This document shows positions 22,772-35,222 of a stretch of DNA of 64,000 nt, one piece after another. The position numbers and the translations under genes were made by a program. Positions within the stretch are counted from its first letter, which is position 1. The number at the start of each line of letters is the position of its first letter. A model generated the notes under the pieces. It was not told the DNA's origin and did not search any database. It saw nothing but the letters and a program-made list of their open reading frames with translations. This stretch comes from Euwallacea fornicatus (taxonomy: Eukaryota; Arthropoda; Insecta; Coleoptera; Curculionidae), in the NCBI RefSeq assembly GCF_040115645.1, contig NC_089576.1, positions 992,001-1,056,000 on the forward strand. Direction: 5' to 3'.

Positions 22772-24009
22772 TATACAGCAACCATTGTTGCTCTGTGCTT
22801 TGGGTCGTTATCTCGATAACACTTAAGTGATTTTCCTATTTCGAATTTCCGTGCACTTTGTTTTAAATTTTGCTTTAGAACATCTAAATACATATTTTGG
22901 TCCATGATACCTTCAATGAAATGGAGATTTCCAGGGCCTTTAGCCGACATGCAGTCCCAGATCATAACGGATCCTCCTCCGTGTTTCATCTGTCGTTCTT
23001 AATTTTTTTTTTTATTTAACGCTTCATTGAGTTTTCTCCAAACCAATTGTTGTCCATCTAAACCAAAAATGTCGAATTTACTCTCGTCCGCAAAAATCAC
23101 CTCTTTCCAGAAGTTAAAATCTTCTTCTTGGTATTCTTGAGCAAATCGTAAACGCTTTGCTTTATCGGCTTTGCTGATCCATGGCTTCTTCCTGGTGCTC
23201 TTCAGGTCATGTCTATGTAGTTAATTTCGAATGGTTTGTGGATTAACAACATATTTCAATATGTTTCTACCATCTTCGCCAGTTTAGGAGCAGATATTTT
23301 AGGTTTTTCTCGCACTTTTCTTAAAATCCATCGCTCATCATGATCATTAATAAATTTTTCTAGGGCTTTTCCTAGCTTTGTTTTCAAATATCTTGTCCTT
23401 TTCGTATCGATCTATGATACTTTGTACTGTTGTATGACTCCTATTGACCATCTTACCGATTTGACGGTATGACTTTCCGCATTCACAATGTTGGACTATA
23501 AGTTTCCTTTCACTGACGCTGGTTTGTCCCCTTTGACGACCCATTTGAAATAGCAATAAAATCAGATAAACACGATTTATATTAATTGGGAAAAACGATA
23601 ATTTAGCACGAAAACCCTCTAAAGTGATATTTGCTACTAAATAACGAGCCTGTACGGGTTTCGCTTTAATATGAAGAATTGTTTTTAACAAAATATTTAT
23701 TGAATATTGCAACATTTTTGGAATTCCTGTATATTTACCAGGTCTATTTAACAAGATGAATAAATAAACAGGAATTTTATGTTAATTTCCGAACATGGAG
23801 ATAAATTAATAGCAATAATTTCGGTGGACGAGCTTCACTCTGCCTGACTATACATGGCCGTGTTTCTTTATGACTGCATGTACATACATGTTTCTTTCGA
23901 AATGAACTGCAGGAAAGATATCTCATGTCATTATTAAACTAGACGCGATCATGAAAACGTGAGTACTAATAAAGCTCATTTGAGGCGCTGTACGTTGTAT
24001 GAATTCCAA

Positions 24010-24960
24010 CAGGGTAGCATGCTACCGAAGCATGACGAAATTTAGTGAAAGTTTTTGGAGATGCCGTTTCAGAAAAAACATGTAGGAGACGATTCAGAAA
24101 ATTTGAAGCAGGTGATTTCGATCTTAGTGATAAGGCACGCCCTGGGCGGCCATCTGTGATTGATGACGATATTGTAAAGACCACGATACGCCAAGATCCT
24201 TTCCTGACAGCATCGGAGATAGGGGACTCAGCTCAGCAAACCATTTCCGACCATATTCGGAAGCCAGGATTGGTCTGTAGATATTCCAGATGGGTCCCTC
24301 GTGAGTTAAGTGAAAGAAAGTTGCATGGCCGCATCGTCATATGCACGTCTCTGTCTGCTCGGAACAAAAGTGAACCTTTCTTGGACCGTGCGATAACTGG
24401 CGATGGAAAGTGGATTACGTATGGAAACACCGTAAGGAAAAGAGCGTACCGTAATCGCGGACAACTTACTCCCTCCACTGCTAAATCTGGATTGGGCCTT
24501 AAAAAGAGAATGCTGTGTATGAGGTGCAACATCCAACGAGCAATCCATTGCGAGCTTTTGAAACGCAACGACAAGCTCGATTCGGAGAAATACTGTTGGC
24601 AGATGGATGAGTTAAGGAAAGCACTCCAAGAAAAGATGGATGATGGAGATGTGCAACAGGAAGCAAATCATATTGCACCACGACAATATCAGACCACATG
24701 CAGCTTCGGCGACTCGCCGGAAAGTCGCAGAGCTAGGCTGGGAAATTCTCTCACATCCACCGTACTCCCCAGACTTTACACCCTCAGATTTTCAATTTTT
24801 TCCCTCTTTGTGAATTTTTTTGGCAGGAAAAAAATTTAAAAATGAGGAAAACGTCAAGACAGCACTTTTTGAGTTTTTTGGTACTCCAGAGACTCAAAAA
24901 TGGGATTTAAAAATTGCCATCACGCTGGCAATAAGTCATAAACAATAATGGAAATTATAT
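24010..24960 (+). pseudogene. mariner A transposase (cecropia/Hsmar-like), broken
   Basis: A long frame, 24045-24839, reads GDAVSEKTCRRRFRKFEAGD, RPGRPSVIDDDIVKTTI, SRWVPRELSERK, LDRAITGDGKWITYGN (first Asp; the usual Glu of GDEKW is Gly), then KKRMLCMRCNIQRAIHCELL. The usual second-Asp segment is lost in a frameshift near 24640. The end appears in another frame as KKFKNEEDVKTALFEFFGT at 24830-24890. The ATG and first residues (MTKFSE) at about 24028 are in a different frame. The resemblance is to the cecropia-type mariners that include the human Hsmar1/SETMAR relative. Confidence 0.85.
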
Positions 24961-25044
24961 CGTGCAGTAAATACGGTTAGATGGATCAAAAACTGCATAA
25001 TTTTCTTCTTCATAAACGGACAGAACTTTCCAATAGACCTAGTG

Positions 25045-26768
25045 TTGTTGTGAGAAACGACGCTGCATTCTCGGTACTGAAGAATTATCTAGAGGGAATA
25101 AAAAAGTCAAATTTTTTGTAATTTTTTGCAAACAAAGCAGTGACAAAATGGTAAGGTCAAGTCAATAAATGTTTCCCGTTTTCGAAAATAACAAAATATT
25201 TTAATTTTCCTACCTTCACTTGGAAATATTAAATCAATTTACTTTTATTTTTCAGAAGCGGGGCTACAACATAAATTCCTAATTCCACAAAGAAAAACAA
25301 TTTATTTGCCACTTGGACAAAACATGGTGGTCCGTTTATAATTCCAAAAGCGGATATATTTTATTTTCCTTCTGGACACGTGTTAAGTCTAGACGGAAGT
25401 TTATTCTTTTGAAGGTGCTTTCCCAACACCTATAAACCATTTTCCTTTCAGGTTTTTCATTTGCTTTCTACCCATTTCCCGGATAAATAACAGGAGTGTC
25501 CCTGAATATTATTTATGATTCATTTATTCAAGAACAACGATTATGGATTTTAAGAAACAGTCGCGATGCGGTTTTTTCGGAAACAGTTCGTACTCTTCAT
25601 GACGCGATTGCCGAATCCTCGGGCGGCGAAATACGTCGAGACCTCAGTTGAATTGATATTTATATATTTTTATTTCATAATTGGATTTTAGAACGAAATA
25701 TTTATGAAAGATCTAAATCTAGATAATATTTTTTGCGGCATATTTTAGTTAAAAATAAAAAAATGTCGAACTAGTAATTTTTCTAATTTCTTGATGCATT
25801 AAACGCACTGAGAACAGTAGCTTTGTCACTCAATTTCTAGCCAATTAAAATCGATCTCAGAGGTGACAGATTTTAAGATGAATATCCGAACATAAATCCG
25901 TCCGATTCTCAGTTGTTGCAAATAACGACGGAAACGAAATAAGCGATTGCGCAGTGTGCCACATATCAACACCGACGCACGCGCAATTATTCACATTGGC
26001 AGCTCTAATTTTCTTGACTCAGTTCAGGCACTAAAAAAATTGTGGAAATTCGCAATAAACGTTTTATAAAGCAGATAAAATTTTATATTTTACTCTAGAT
26101 AAACCGCATGTTTCACTCTGCTTTTAACAACTTTCAGTTGCTTTTTTTTGCAAAAAATCATAATTTCTTGTGGAACTTTTCACAGCATTTAACGAGGCTT
26201 AATGGAGTACAACTAATTTGCCGCTTGGAGCTTCCAGTGCGCGACCTTAAAGAGACGGTGGTTCCCAGCCCAAATTGGTTGCAAATTGAATTTTATTGCA
26301 CATTGCGGTCAATTGCAGCAATGAAGTTTTTCAAAATAGACGTTTTGACGTCACTTTGCAACTGATACTATTAACGGAACGGCCTTTGGTTGCTAACGAC
26401 GGCCATCCCATGAAAATTTAGTCGAAATATACATGTTCATGTATGCATTAGGATTATGTTCTAGACTTGGAGATTGTCGAGATATTAACCACAAAATTTA
26501 ATGCGTGATATTGGATATTTTTGTCTTTTCGGAATTATTTTTAGAGGAAATTTTCAATAAGTCAAACAGAAAAATCAAAAAAAGACGAAACGAGATTATT
26601 ATTATTATAATGGAAGTTGTTTGATGCGGTAATGTAACGCAAATCCCTACAACTCCATGCAGGGATTGAAGTTTAGAATGTTTAGCGAAAGGTAGGTACG
26701 ACAAGGTAATAATAAAATATTTTCGTAAAATTCTTTGTATCTATTCATAGGGATACGCTAAAACTCCC

Positions 26769-26770
<2 letters not shown>
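25045..26770. other. no gene recognised
   Basis: AT-rich sequence between the transposon nest and a LINE tail. The frame at 26108-26365 (plus, 85 aa) has no domain. Confidence 0.45.

Positions 26771-26822
<52 letters not shown>
26771..26822. repeat. (TA)n tail of LINE copy 1
   Basis: About 50 bp of alternating T and A, directly at the 3' end of the minus-strand retrotransposon that follows. The same arrangement is seen at LINE copy 2 (35219-35232). Confidence 0.95.
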
Positions 26823-26823
<1 letters not shown>

Positions 26824-27419
26824 CATTTATTTCTTCAAAACAAAGAAGAAATGGGCTATCGACCCTCTTGGTCTTTCCCCCCATGATTACAGCCTGTATA
26901 CTATTTGTTAGAGATTACATCCATATGTTTTTACATATCACCATAGGTTTCGTAGAGGGTTTTGTTGGGGAACCGGAACTGCGCTTGCGTGGTCTGTCCA
27001 GTCAAGCAAAGTGGTGTCAGTAATGTCCAGTGGTCAGAGTTGTTCTTCCATTTCGTCCGTATGTGTAGCAGTCTGTCTGTTATTCTTTTCATATGTGTGC
27101 GTTGGTACAGTAGGTCGTTGGATGGGTTGCATGGTGGGTTCTCGGGATGACGTATGTTGGTAATTAGTCTCAGTGCGATTTGTCCCGTCGCTTGTATATG
27201 CCGTTTAGTTTTTCCTGTGGAGTTAGCTCTTATTACGTGTCCATAGTCCAGTAATGGTCTCCAGATGGATTTATATATTTTTTTGGCTGTCTTTGTGGAC
27301 ATTCCCTTGTCTTTGTACGATCAATAGTCGAAGGTATTTGGTCCTTTTCTCAATTTCTGTCCTCATGTTTTGTACGTGCTTTGTGAATTTGAATTGGTGA
27401 TCGATTTTTATTCTAAGGT

Positions 27420-28421
27420 ATTTAATGTGTTTTGGTAGGTTTGGTTGTGTGTCCGTCTGAGATGATTGTCGGTGAGTTGTGAGTGATTCTGTAGTTTGTT
27501 AGTAGAAGTTGGTTTTTTGCTGGGTTCGAAGTCAATCTCCATCTGTAGAACCGTTTCATCATAACATCCGTCAGAGTCTGTAGTTTTTTCGCTATTCTCG
27601 TAGTGGTTTCGCCGTGTGCAATGAGTGCTGTGTTGTCCGCGCATTGCGGTATGTAGGCAGTTTTGTTTGTTTGATTTATATTAGTAAAGTTGCGTTCGTG
27701 TATGTCACGGCAAAACATGTTGCATAGAAAGGGCGATAAAAGGCGACCCCTGTGGTAGACCTTGAGTGGGGGAGAATGGGAAGGAGAGAGTAGAGTTGAT
27801 GCGAACCTCAGGTCGTCTGTTTTCCAGCAAGTTCTTTATTGCATAGAGTGAGTATTTTGGAGTTTTTAGCTTGTGGAGTTTATATAACAGTCCTTTATGC
27901 CAGACACTGTCGAAAGCCTTATTAATGTCCACGAAAAGACAGGTCGATGTTTCGTCTTTCAGTCTGGTGGTTTGAATATGGTTGGTCAGAACAAAAAGGG
28001 GATGGATCGTAGAGTTTTTCGATTTGAATCCGAATCGATAGATTGGTATATGCTGTCCAATTTCTATTTGGAGTCTGTTCCGGATAATGTATCCGAAGAC
28101 CCTACTAAGTACTGGAAGTACTGTTATAGGTCGATGGTTCTGTGTTCGAGTGTTGTCAAGTTTGTTTTTTGGAATGGGTGTAATTATGCCCTTCTTCCAA
28201 TTGTCGGGAACGTTCCTGCTGATTAACCAGGTGTTCACTGCTTGCCTAATTATTTCGTGGGTTTCTGGAGTTAGGCTCCTTATGAGCTTGGCTTTGATGT
28301 TGTCGTATCCCGGTGCGGTGTCCTTGATGTGCGTCAGTGCTTCGTCGTATTCTGTGCCATTCATTAGTACAGTGTTGCACTCGCATCCGACCTTAAAGAA
28401 GTTGTTGAACCAGCTTCTCAC
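27420..28421 (-). pseudogene. LINE reverse transcriptase, catalytic site mutated
   Basis: Readable RT motifs in order: PGYDNIKAKLIRSL, NWKKGIITPIPK, NHRPITVLPVLSRVF, FGFKSKNSTIHPLF, CLFVDINKAFDSVWH (first catalytic Asp), TQGLPQGSP and the region of the YADD box, which here reads QCADNTALI: Tyr to Cys and the second Asp to Asn. A frame change separates LPQGSP from the box, near 27715. The enzyme cannot be active. Copy 2 keeps a standard QYADDT. Confidence 0.87.
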
Positions 28422-28561
28422 TCTTTCAAAGTTGTCTTGATTGAACTTAGAGTTGTCCGAGGGATTAAAAGCTTTTTGATAGCGTCTTGCGAATGCGTTG
28501 GCATCGTCTAGGTCGGAGTGTAAGGTTCAACGTCGTTTTCCTTTTTGAGAGGTGGTGCATA

Positions 28562-29112
28562 TACACTGGCGAGCATAAAATTCGGGTCACTTCGAAATTT
28601 TCAAATATAAATTTATTGAAAGAGAAGTGATATTTTTCGCTGGCAAACCGGCACTGCTTCATGAAATTTCGGATCATCGGGAAAATGTTTGCGGTTCTGC
28701 ATGGTTCTACCATGAAAAAAAAATGATAAAATACCTTCAATATCTATGCATCCTCTTTATCAGTTCCATTCAATTGTTGTTCACTTTAGGCGAATTGGTT
28801 AAAGGTGTTCTCTTCAACTTCAAGTTGCGCTAATAGTGGAAAGGCGAAAAGAGGGGGAAATACGCGGTATTGATGTCATTATGAGTTGAGCACAAGATTG
28901 TGTTCAAAAATGTTACAGTGCTTGGGTAATGGACACCTGTACAATACATCGGTCATTTGGGTACAGGATCGTGTTTTTTTTACCATTTACCCTTAACAAG
29001 GTTAAAGAACCTCAGAATCGATAAGGGCTATCCTTTTTTATTTTTTTGGAAGTTAGGAAGGCAAAAATTTCGAAAATACTAAAGTGACCCGAATTTTATG
29101 GTCGCCAGTATA
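28562..29112. mobile_element. MITE-like TIR element inserted in LINE copy 1
   Basis: The left end at 28562 (ACTGGCGAGCATAAAATTCG, continuing GGTCACTTCG) is repeated inverted at about 29081-29112 (AAGTGACCCGAATTTTATGG, continuing TCGCCAGT), with TA outside. The interior contains a weak Tc1/Tc3-like HTH remnant near 28850-28970 (KRGEIRGIDV) with stops. It splits the LINE linker region, so it is younger than the LINE. Confidence 0.85.
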
Positions 29113-29399
29113 TATTTTTATGTGATGAAGGTTTTTTGACCTTCTTCCAAATTTTTCTCCTGGGTCTTCCTCTATCTCCTGACGTGCCTCCATCCATTTC
29201 TCCTGTCGGCATAGGTGCGTCAGCTTCTCCACGTCTTCATTGAGGTTGTTTAACGTTGTTTTTAGATTTTTGTCTTGGGCCTGTGCGTAGAGGCGGTACA
29301 GGTCTCTCTTGTTTTTTTGTTAATCTCAGTATATATTTAGGTAGTGTGTATTCGCAGATTCGTTTTTATCGTGGGGGTTCCGAGTTATATTTTTTGCGA

Positions 29400-32300
29400 G
29401 GAAATAAATCTTTTATTCAATCCATATAAGTCTTAGGATAATTGTATTATTGTAGTTTATGGTTCTAGTCCAATAAAATCCTCCAACTTTTACCATAATT
29501 TAAAAACTTCCGAGCACGTGAAATTCATTAAAAAGGCAAACAACCCTTGGAAGTCTATCGGAAATTCTTTCTTCAAATTTATTCTCGATTCCGGCGAAAG
29601 GGGGGTCAATTTTTATAAAGTTTTGGAGTCAAAACAACTTTTTGTCATAGATTGGAAATGAAAATCTATTTTAGGGCCCGCTTCGATGGTTGAGCGGACC
29701 GTTAAAAACGCTTTCGTACCCTAAAATGTCCCTTCAAATCGACGGTAACTAGCCGAAAAAACATTTAGACAAAATAATTTATTAAACTTAAGACATTTAT
29801 CGAGTTTACGTGAAGATAGCGAATAAAAGCAGCGTCTCAGCTGACACCCCATTAAATGTGCCCTTTTAGCTGATTTACATTCTTCACAATTCCACGCTGT
29901 TCTGCTTTTCTGCATTCTCTCCCTCTCATTTCCTTTCTTGTGGTAGTTTGAATAATGCGAACGTTTGAGCCAATAAAAAGATAAATTGCAAAATCTCAGG
30001 CGATTACGGTTTCCAGAATGTCGCTCTGAGTACTATAATTAGGGCTTGGATCAATCACAAATTTCTGTTCTGACCATTAAACTACACTCTTCCGGCTGAC
30101 AGTGATAATACATTGTTCTTGCTCATGATAAAATTATTAAACAGGTAAAATAAATCCATGAAGCCGTATCTGTTCTGCATATTATTTATCCATTTGGACT
30201 TTACTAGCACCCTACATTCTCTAACGCATAAGGCGATTTTGTTCCGATATAAAATCATCTTCTTTCCAATTCTCGAGATGTATAAGGCCAATATCTCTTT
30301 CTTATTTCTGTGCATTGTGTTTCGGGTTATTTTTTCGGCTGAGATTTATGGAAAATAGCTTCAACATTGGGGTCTTGGAAACAATTATCGTAAATAAGCC
30401 CGAATGCGGAGATTAATAAATTGCGAGCAATATTAACGCACGGTTCATGTTGATTCGCCAACGGGTCGGAACTTCAACGCCTTTTTCCTCAACGGAATCA
30501 ACAAGTCAACTTCAAATACCTGGTTGTTAAAGAATTACTTGTTTTGGCTTTGTCGAGATTTAAATTTACTCGGATTGAGTTTTGTTCCGCAATTGCCTAA
30601 TGAAATAAAATACAAGTTCGACGGAAACTTGGTCCGACAATAACTATTTGCTGAAGTAATTTTCACAGTGCCGAATTTCCGAGCCGGAAAAGGCATAATG
30701 GATTGAAAATCGAGTCGTTATATAGTCTGGAAATTTTAATCCCTTTATAATTTCATCTTTCACTGTTAAATTTCCGGCAAGTCTCTGGGAAATGTCGCCT
30801 TTTCTCGTCTAAAATAATTACAAAATAGATATTTCGACAAAAATTCCCGGTTAATGGAAAATTCTTTCTCAAACGTTACTGAGATATTAAGTTCTAGCAG
30901 GTTTTATCAATACTGATATCACAGAATATTTATGTACATTTTTACTACACGTTTCACGTTTTCGATAAAGAACCGAAATGGAAAAGTTTGCTTAAACCGA
31001 ACTAGTGCACGAAGATATTATTTTATATTGCAGCTTTCCTTGGAGTGTGATGGATTTTATATTCCTGAAAAGTCGGTTTATGTCTCGTATGAAACTGGGG
31101 GTTTATAGGTGAATAACACAGTTTTCCCAACTTCGAGTTTCACCTGATGGTTATTACAGTTCCTGTATAAATTTTCACAATACCTTATTACAGAATTAAA
31201 AATGCATAAAAAATTCAAAATCGTATCGCCAAGGGAACTTAATTTTATTCATTCCCTTTTCACATATTAACCCCAAATATAAAGACCTAATTTGCCCTGA
31301 AACTAGGACCTTCATTTAATTATTTCAACCTTCAAAAAAAAGTACAAAAATCGCTTTGAGGCCGTTCAGATGGTGTCACCACTGCCGCTCTTTTTTCCAG
31401 CGCAAAATTTAATTAAAAGGTTCGACCCTCTCCACCACATTTTTTCTCCTCTTTCTTTTAAATAATTGAATTTTCCATTTTCTTTCGAATAGTTTCGGAA
31501 TGGAAATGAAAACAGTTTTGTCCAGGATTTAGTAATTAGTGATTTGGATGAAGGCCAATATTGCGGTTACCAATTAGTCATTATTTCGCTTCTTGAGCAT
31601 GAAATAATTGAATTAGACAGGTTTTCTTAATATTATTAAAATATTCCTTGATCGCTCAAATTGAGAAGAAGGGGACAATAAGATCTTACAGTCTTTTCAG
31701 TTGGATTTTTTTTATCACTTTTTCCGTTTTATCTATTTCGTTTTCAATTTCAAGACATTTTGCTGTGTAGCTACCTGCAAGAGATTACTGTCTAGTTTTG
31801 TTCAAATTTCGTCGTTCCTGTCCCGTGATCTTCTATACCATTATAATTCTCTTGGTTTTACCAGTAACACGTATCTTATAGACTTTCTTTCTCTGTCAGT
31901 TCTTACTACATCATTACTTAGTTAATACGTCATTCTATTTTGCCATACATCCATCACGGTCTAACAAACTTCAGGAGTGCATTTTCTCCTTTTCGCTAGT
32001 CCGAAGATTTGCCTGCCAAATTGACGGCCAACGTCATTTTACGCGTAATAAGCGTCAATTGTCACTGTCATTTACATGTCAGATGTCGCTTATTTTTCTT
32101 ATTATTTAAGTTGGTGGTCACCTTAAAATATGTTACAGAAAAGAAGTGACTTGCCTATGGTGAACCGACATTTCTGCGATCATTTGCCAATGGGGTCGTT
32201 GCTGTTCCCCCCTACTAGAAACCTTCGACAATTTAATTTTAATTTATTTAAGTTTACATGAAACTGTCCATTGTACATTAACATCAGTCTAAGCGTATAA

Positions 32301-34406
32301 TATCGCCGGCCATCCACAGATGTCATCAAATAGTGCTCGAAATCAAAACTGATGTGTGGAACGTAGTTGTGAATATGTCTTCGACATTAACATGAAAGCC
32401 ATCAGGTGTTTTGAGGACCTCGAAGTTTAAACTTTTAATATTAAATTGATCGCTTAACGTCACAAACTAAGATTAATTTATACCTTTTCTCCAACCCGAC
32501 TCTAAATTTATTCAAGTCAGTCTGGGGAATTGTAAAATCAACAATTAGTCAAGAAGATTAAAATTCTTCCTTCAAATTAAAAAAATAATTGTTCGATTCC
32601 AGGGCATTGCTTCCCGCTTAACAATTCATACATGAAAATAAATATTTGAGCTTCTGTTATCCTACCTTACAATCCACTCACTGAACACCAAGCGCAGAAA
32701 CTGTATTTTTAGGAGCGAAAGCGCGCGTAAAGTTTCTCGTAACGGAACTGTTCCAGTTTCCCTGGATGAGTTTGCTCTGTTCGCGGTCCAGCGCGACTGC
32801 AGCATCCCAATGTGTTTTGCCCTCTGATAAGATCATTGAAGCAAGCGCAACTGGGAATATCTTGTTTCACCACAACCCTCAGTTTCACTTTGATTTTGGT
32901 CTTTCTTTGGGAAATTTCTGCTTTCCAAAAATTATAATGGATTTGCTTTGTGCCGCAGACAAGGCCTTAAAAAGGAGCTAAAGATAACGGTATTCTGCAC
33001 GACTTCGCCGGAATAGTAAACATAGAAAATAATAGAGGCAATTCGACTGCCGATTATCCAGGCGAAGCACATACTGTTTCCTGTGAAGTACTTCCGAATT
33101 TGGAGTTTAATAACGTACGTATGGAGTTTTTCGCCATTCGAAAGCGGGAGTTTCGTAATTAAATTACCTGGCCATGCGATTACGGCTTAAAAAGAATATT
33201 TATGAAGTTTAACAAATGTATAATAAGGAATCGAGGAACCATTCCATCACCAATTCAAATATTTCCCGAAGACCGGTATTAATGGAATTTAAACAGAGGG
33301 TCGGCCGACGATTCTAACTTTAAACGGACATTTAATTCCCTTAATTTTATACCCGGTTTGTTGAATTGAGCTTCTCATTCCTTTTGATTATACATGCATT
33401 AAATTAAGTATTCCTCCCCTTCATCAATCCAATTATGCCATTCGCGTTGCAACCGGCTAATTCATTACCTTTTATTATTCAAGAGATGTTATGAATTTCT
33501 CTAAGAACGACCGTGTGGGAAAAATTTACGTCATCGTTACCACCTCAATTTCGGAAGTTTCGTCAAAATCAGTTATCGTCGTGTAGTTGTCATAAAGTTC
33601 TTAGATCTCGAACACGAAATGTGGCTTTTCATTATTTACCTTGGGAGCTGTTATCTGAATGTCTGAAAAATGAGTCCAAGGGGGAAAATTATTCAACTCG
33701 CAGCGAATTTCATTTCAAATTTGGCTTTGCTGGAAATAGGTCCGTCATCAGATTTAAGCAAATTGAACCAAAAAAATCTATATTTATTTTTACGTGCGTG
33801 TGCCTTTTTTGCTTCGCGTGACGAAAGGCAATCATTTCCTAACAGTCTATGATCAATAAATAGCGCTTAAATTTAACTCGAAACCTCCATAAAACAAATA
33901 ACAATAATTCTATTCGACATAAACATGGCAATTCATCCGAAACTTCTCTAATTAGAGCTTCGGCATCCTGACCCAGGGGCCTAAAACTGTCGGTTCTCTG
34001 ATTTTTATCGGAGTCAGTTCTCTGTCGACACAGGTAATTTCGTTTTATTTGTCTGATGTGTTCCAATCTGGTCTTAAATTGGTTTTATATTTCTTTTTCT
34101 TGGTGTTACAGCTTTTTCTACATACCCCAATCAGTCTGCTCTCAGATGAAATGAATAAGGATCATTTTCAGCGGAAAATGTGTTTTTTTGGTAAAATTTT
34201 CCGGTCGTTCCGTATGGGAGATTGGAGTTGTCTTGAAAAGCTACATCAATGAATCTCAAATCTTGAAGGAATTTTTCATAATGATTTTTAATAGTTTTCT
34301 TAATTAGCCTTACCCATCCCCTTTAATGACTTGCCTGCAGCTTCGTAGGACGGAAAGCTCTACCGAAGTGGTGGAATATTGTAAAGAATTTGAAATTATT
34401 AATATA
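29400..34406. other. 5-kb gene-poor stretch
   Basis: No coding exon, transposon end or tandem repeat could be identified. Open frames of 60-100 aa on both strands (for example 33513-33821 plus) have biased composition and no domain. GC content appears slightly higher and more even than in the transposon-rich parts, which would suit regulatory or intronic host DNA. Confidence 0.4.
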
Positions 34407-35222
34407 TACCGGGTGCTCATTGGGCTTTAATATCCCGAGAAATTTTACATCATAAATATCGCAATCGATGGATTGGACGAGGTGGACCTATTCATTGGCC
34501 AGCACGATCGCCTGATCTTACCCCACTCGACTTTCTTTTATGGGGTTATCTCAAAGAAAAAGCGTACTCAAGAGTACCCACAACGTCCGAAAACATGATG
34601 GAAAGAATTAGAGATGCTTGTGTTTCTGTCGTTCCCGAAGTGTTGGTGTCTACTCAACAAGCATTATAGATGCGCTTAAGAAAATGTATTGATGAAGGTG
34701 GTGGACATTTTGAACATTTGCTTCGTCATTAATTTAATGTTCGAACAGTTGTGTTTAATGGAATGAAAATTCAATGTGGAACTAAGTTTATTTAGAAATT
34801 TAATAATAAATAAAGTTTTTTTTGTCACAGGCGGTTTTATTTCTTTAAACTATCGGAGGTACCCAAAAAAACCAACAAGTTTCCATTAAAGATATGAAAG
34901 ACACGATGCTTTCTTTCAGAATCAGAATAAAACAAATTTTCCCGATTACAGCGCCATCTGTGGCGAATCGAAAAAAAAGTTTCAGACAAACTCCAAGTAA
35001 TTTTTATCGTAAAATTCAAATCTGCAATAAAAAATGAGGGTTGCCATTTGAGATTTCAAAGTTACCCCCGCCCCAACCCCAAGTGAAAGAGCTGGGAAGT
35101 CATGGTTAGTGTTATATCGTGGATCCACTCGAGACAAAATACTTTCATTTGAAACTTTTTTCAATCTGATGCGTAATTTTCGAGATATCCCGATTTGTCA
35201 GGTTAAATGAACCACCCGGTAT
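34407..35222 (+). mobile_element. deleted DDE transposon of another DUF4817-type family
   Basis: Ends read TACCGGGTGCTCATTGGGCT (34407) and, inverted from 35222, TACCGGGTGGTTCATTTAAC, followed by related sequence (ATCCCGAGAAATTTTAC against GATATCTCGAAAATTACGC). The plus strand encodes only the transposase C-terminus, 34450-34732: RWIGRGGPIHWPARSPDLTP, FLLWGYLKEKAYSRV and EGGGHFEHLLRH, with one stop near 34667. It is a cousin of the 5019 family with different termini. LINE copy 2 ends at its right edge. Confidence 0.82.

Larger units (their letters stand above)
21303..23544 (-). pseudogene. Tc1-like transposase split by mariner B
   Basis: The N-terminus reads SERKLIVQHCECGKSYRQIG and VNRSHTTVQSIIDRYEK, the HTH, from the ATG at 23544. 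The centre at 22989-22750 reads MKHGGGSVMIWDCMSAKG and DNDPKHRA (second catalytic Asp). The C-terminus at 21544-21303 reads CPKVVEAPAQSPDLNVIENL (with the Glu) and ends DIIKNKELSTKY. Stops and frameshifts occur between 22990 and 23340. At the break, the two flanks and a single TATA rejoin in frame across the conserved WLLY.CPK region, showing that mariner B entered an intact coding sequence. Confidence 0.88.
21065..23850 (-). mobile_element. Tc1-like transposon inserted in mariner A
   Basis: The left end at 21065 (CAGTGGGTCGAAGTGAAACT) and right end at 23850 (minus-strand reading TAGTCAGGCAGAGTGAAGCT) are inverted repeats, each next to a TA. The transposase runs on the minus strand from ATG 23544 to the stop at 21303 but is split by mariner B (21544-22771). 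The uninterrupted relative at 60362-61895 shows the expected length of about 1.53 kb; this copy minus its insertion is about 1.56 kb. Confidence 0.9.
20988..25042 (+). mobile_element. mariner A, outer element of a three-level nest
   Basis: The left terminus at 20988 (TTAGGTCTACCGGAGAGTTC, with TA before it) pairs with an inverted terminus ending about 25042 (CGGACAGAACTTTCCAATAG). These are mariner-type ends with a few mismatches. The body is interrupted just inside the left end by a Tc1-like element (21065-23850). The remaining mariner sequence with its transposase resumes at 23851. Removing the insertion leaves about 1.27 kb, the usual mariner length. Confidence 0.88.
26823..29400 (-). mobile_element. 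non-LTR retrotransposon (LINE), copy 1
   Basis: Minus strand, 5'-truncated; no endonuclease domain is seen. From 5' to 3': a linker region at 29330-29113 (RDLYRLYAQAQDKNLK, then DVEKLTHLCRQEKWMEA), interrupted by a 550-bp MITE (28562-29112); a reverse-transcriptase domain at 28421-27420; and a C-terminal region at 27302-26931. The 3' end carries a short hairpin (ATTTCTTC...GAAGAAAT, about 26828-26852) and then (TA)n. I would place it near the Jockey-like clades by its RT motifs; exact clade uncertain. Confidence 0.87.

Noticed and set aside
24233..24574. Minus-strand open frames opposite the mariner A transposase
   Set aside because: Shadows of the plus-strand coding sequence.
26771..26822. 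(TA)n run considered as an origin or matrix-attachment signal
   Set aside because: It is better explained as the 3' tail of the adjoining retrotransposon, since copy 2 has the same arrangement.
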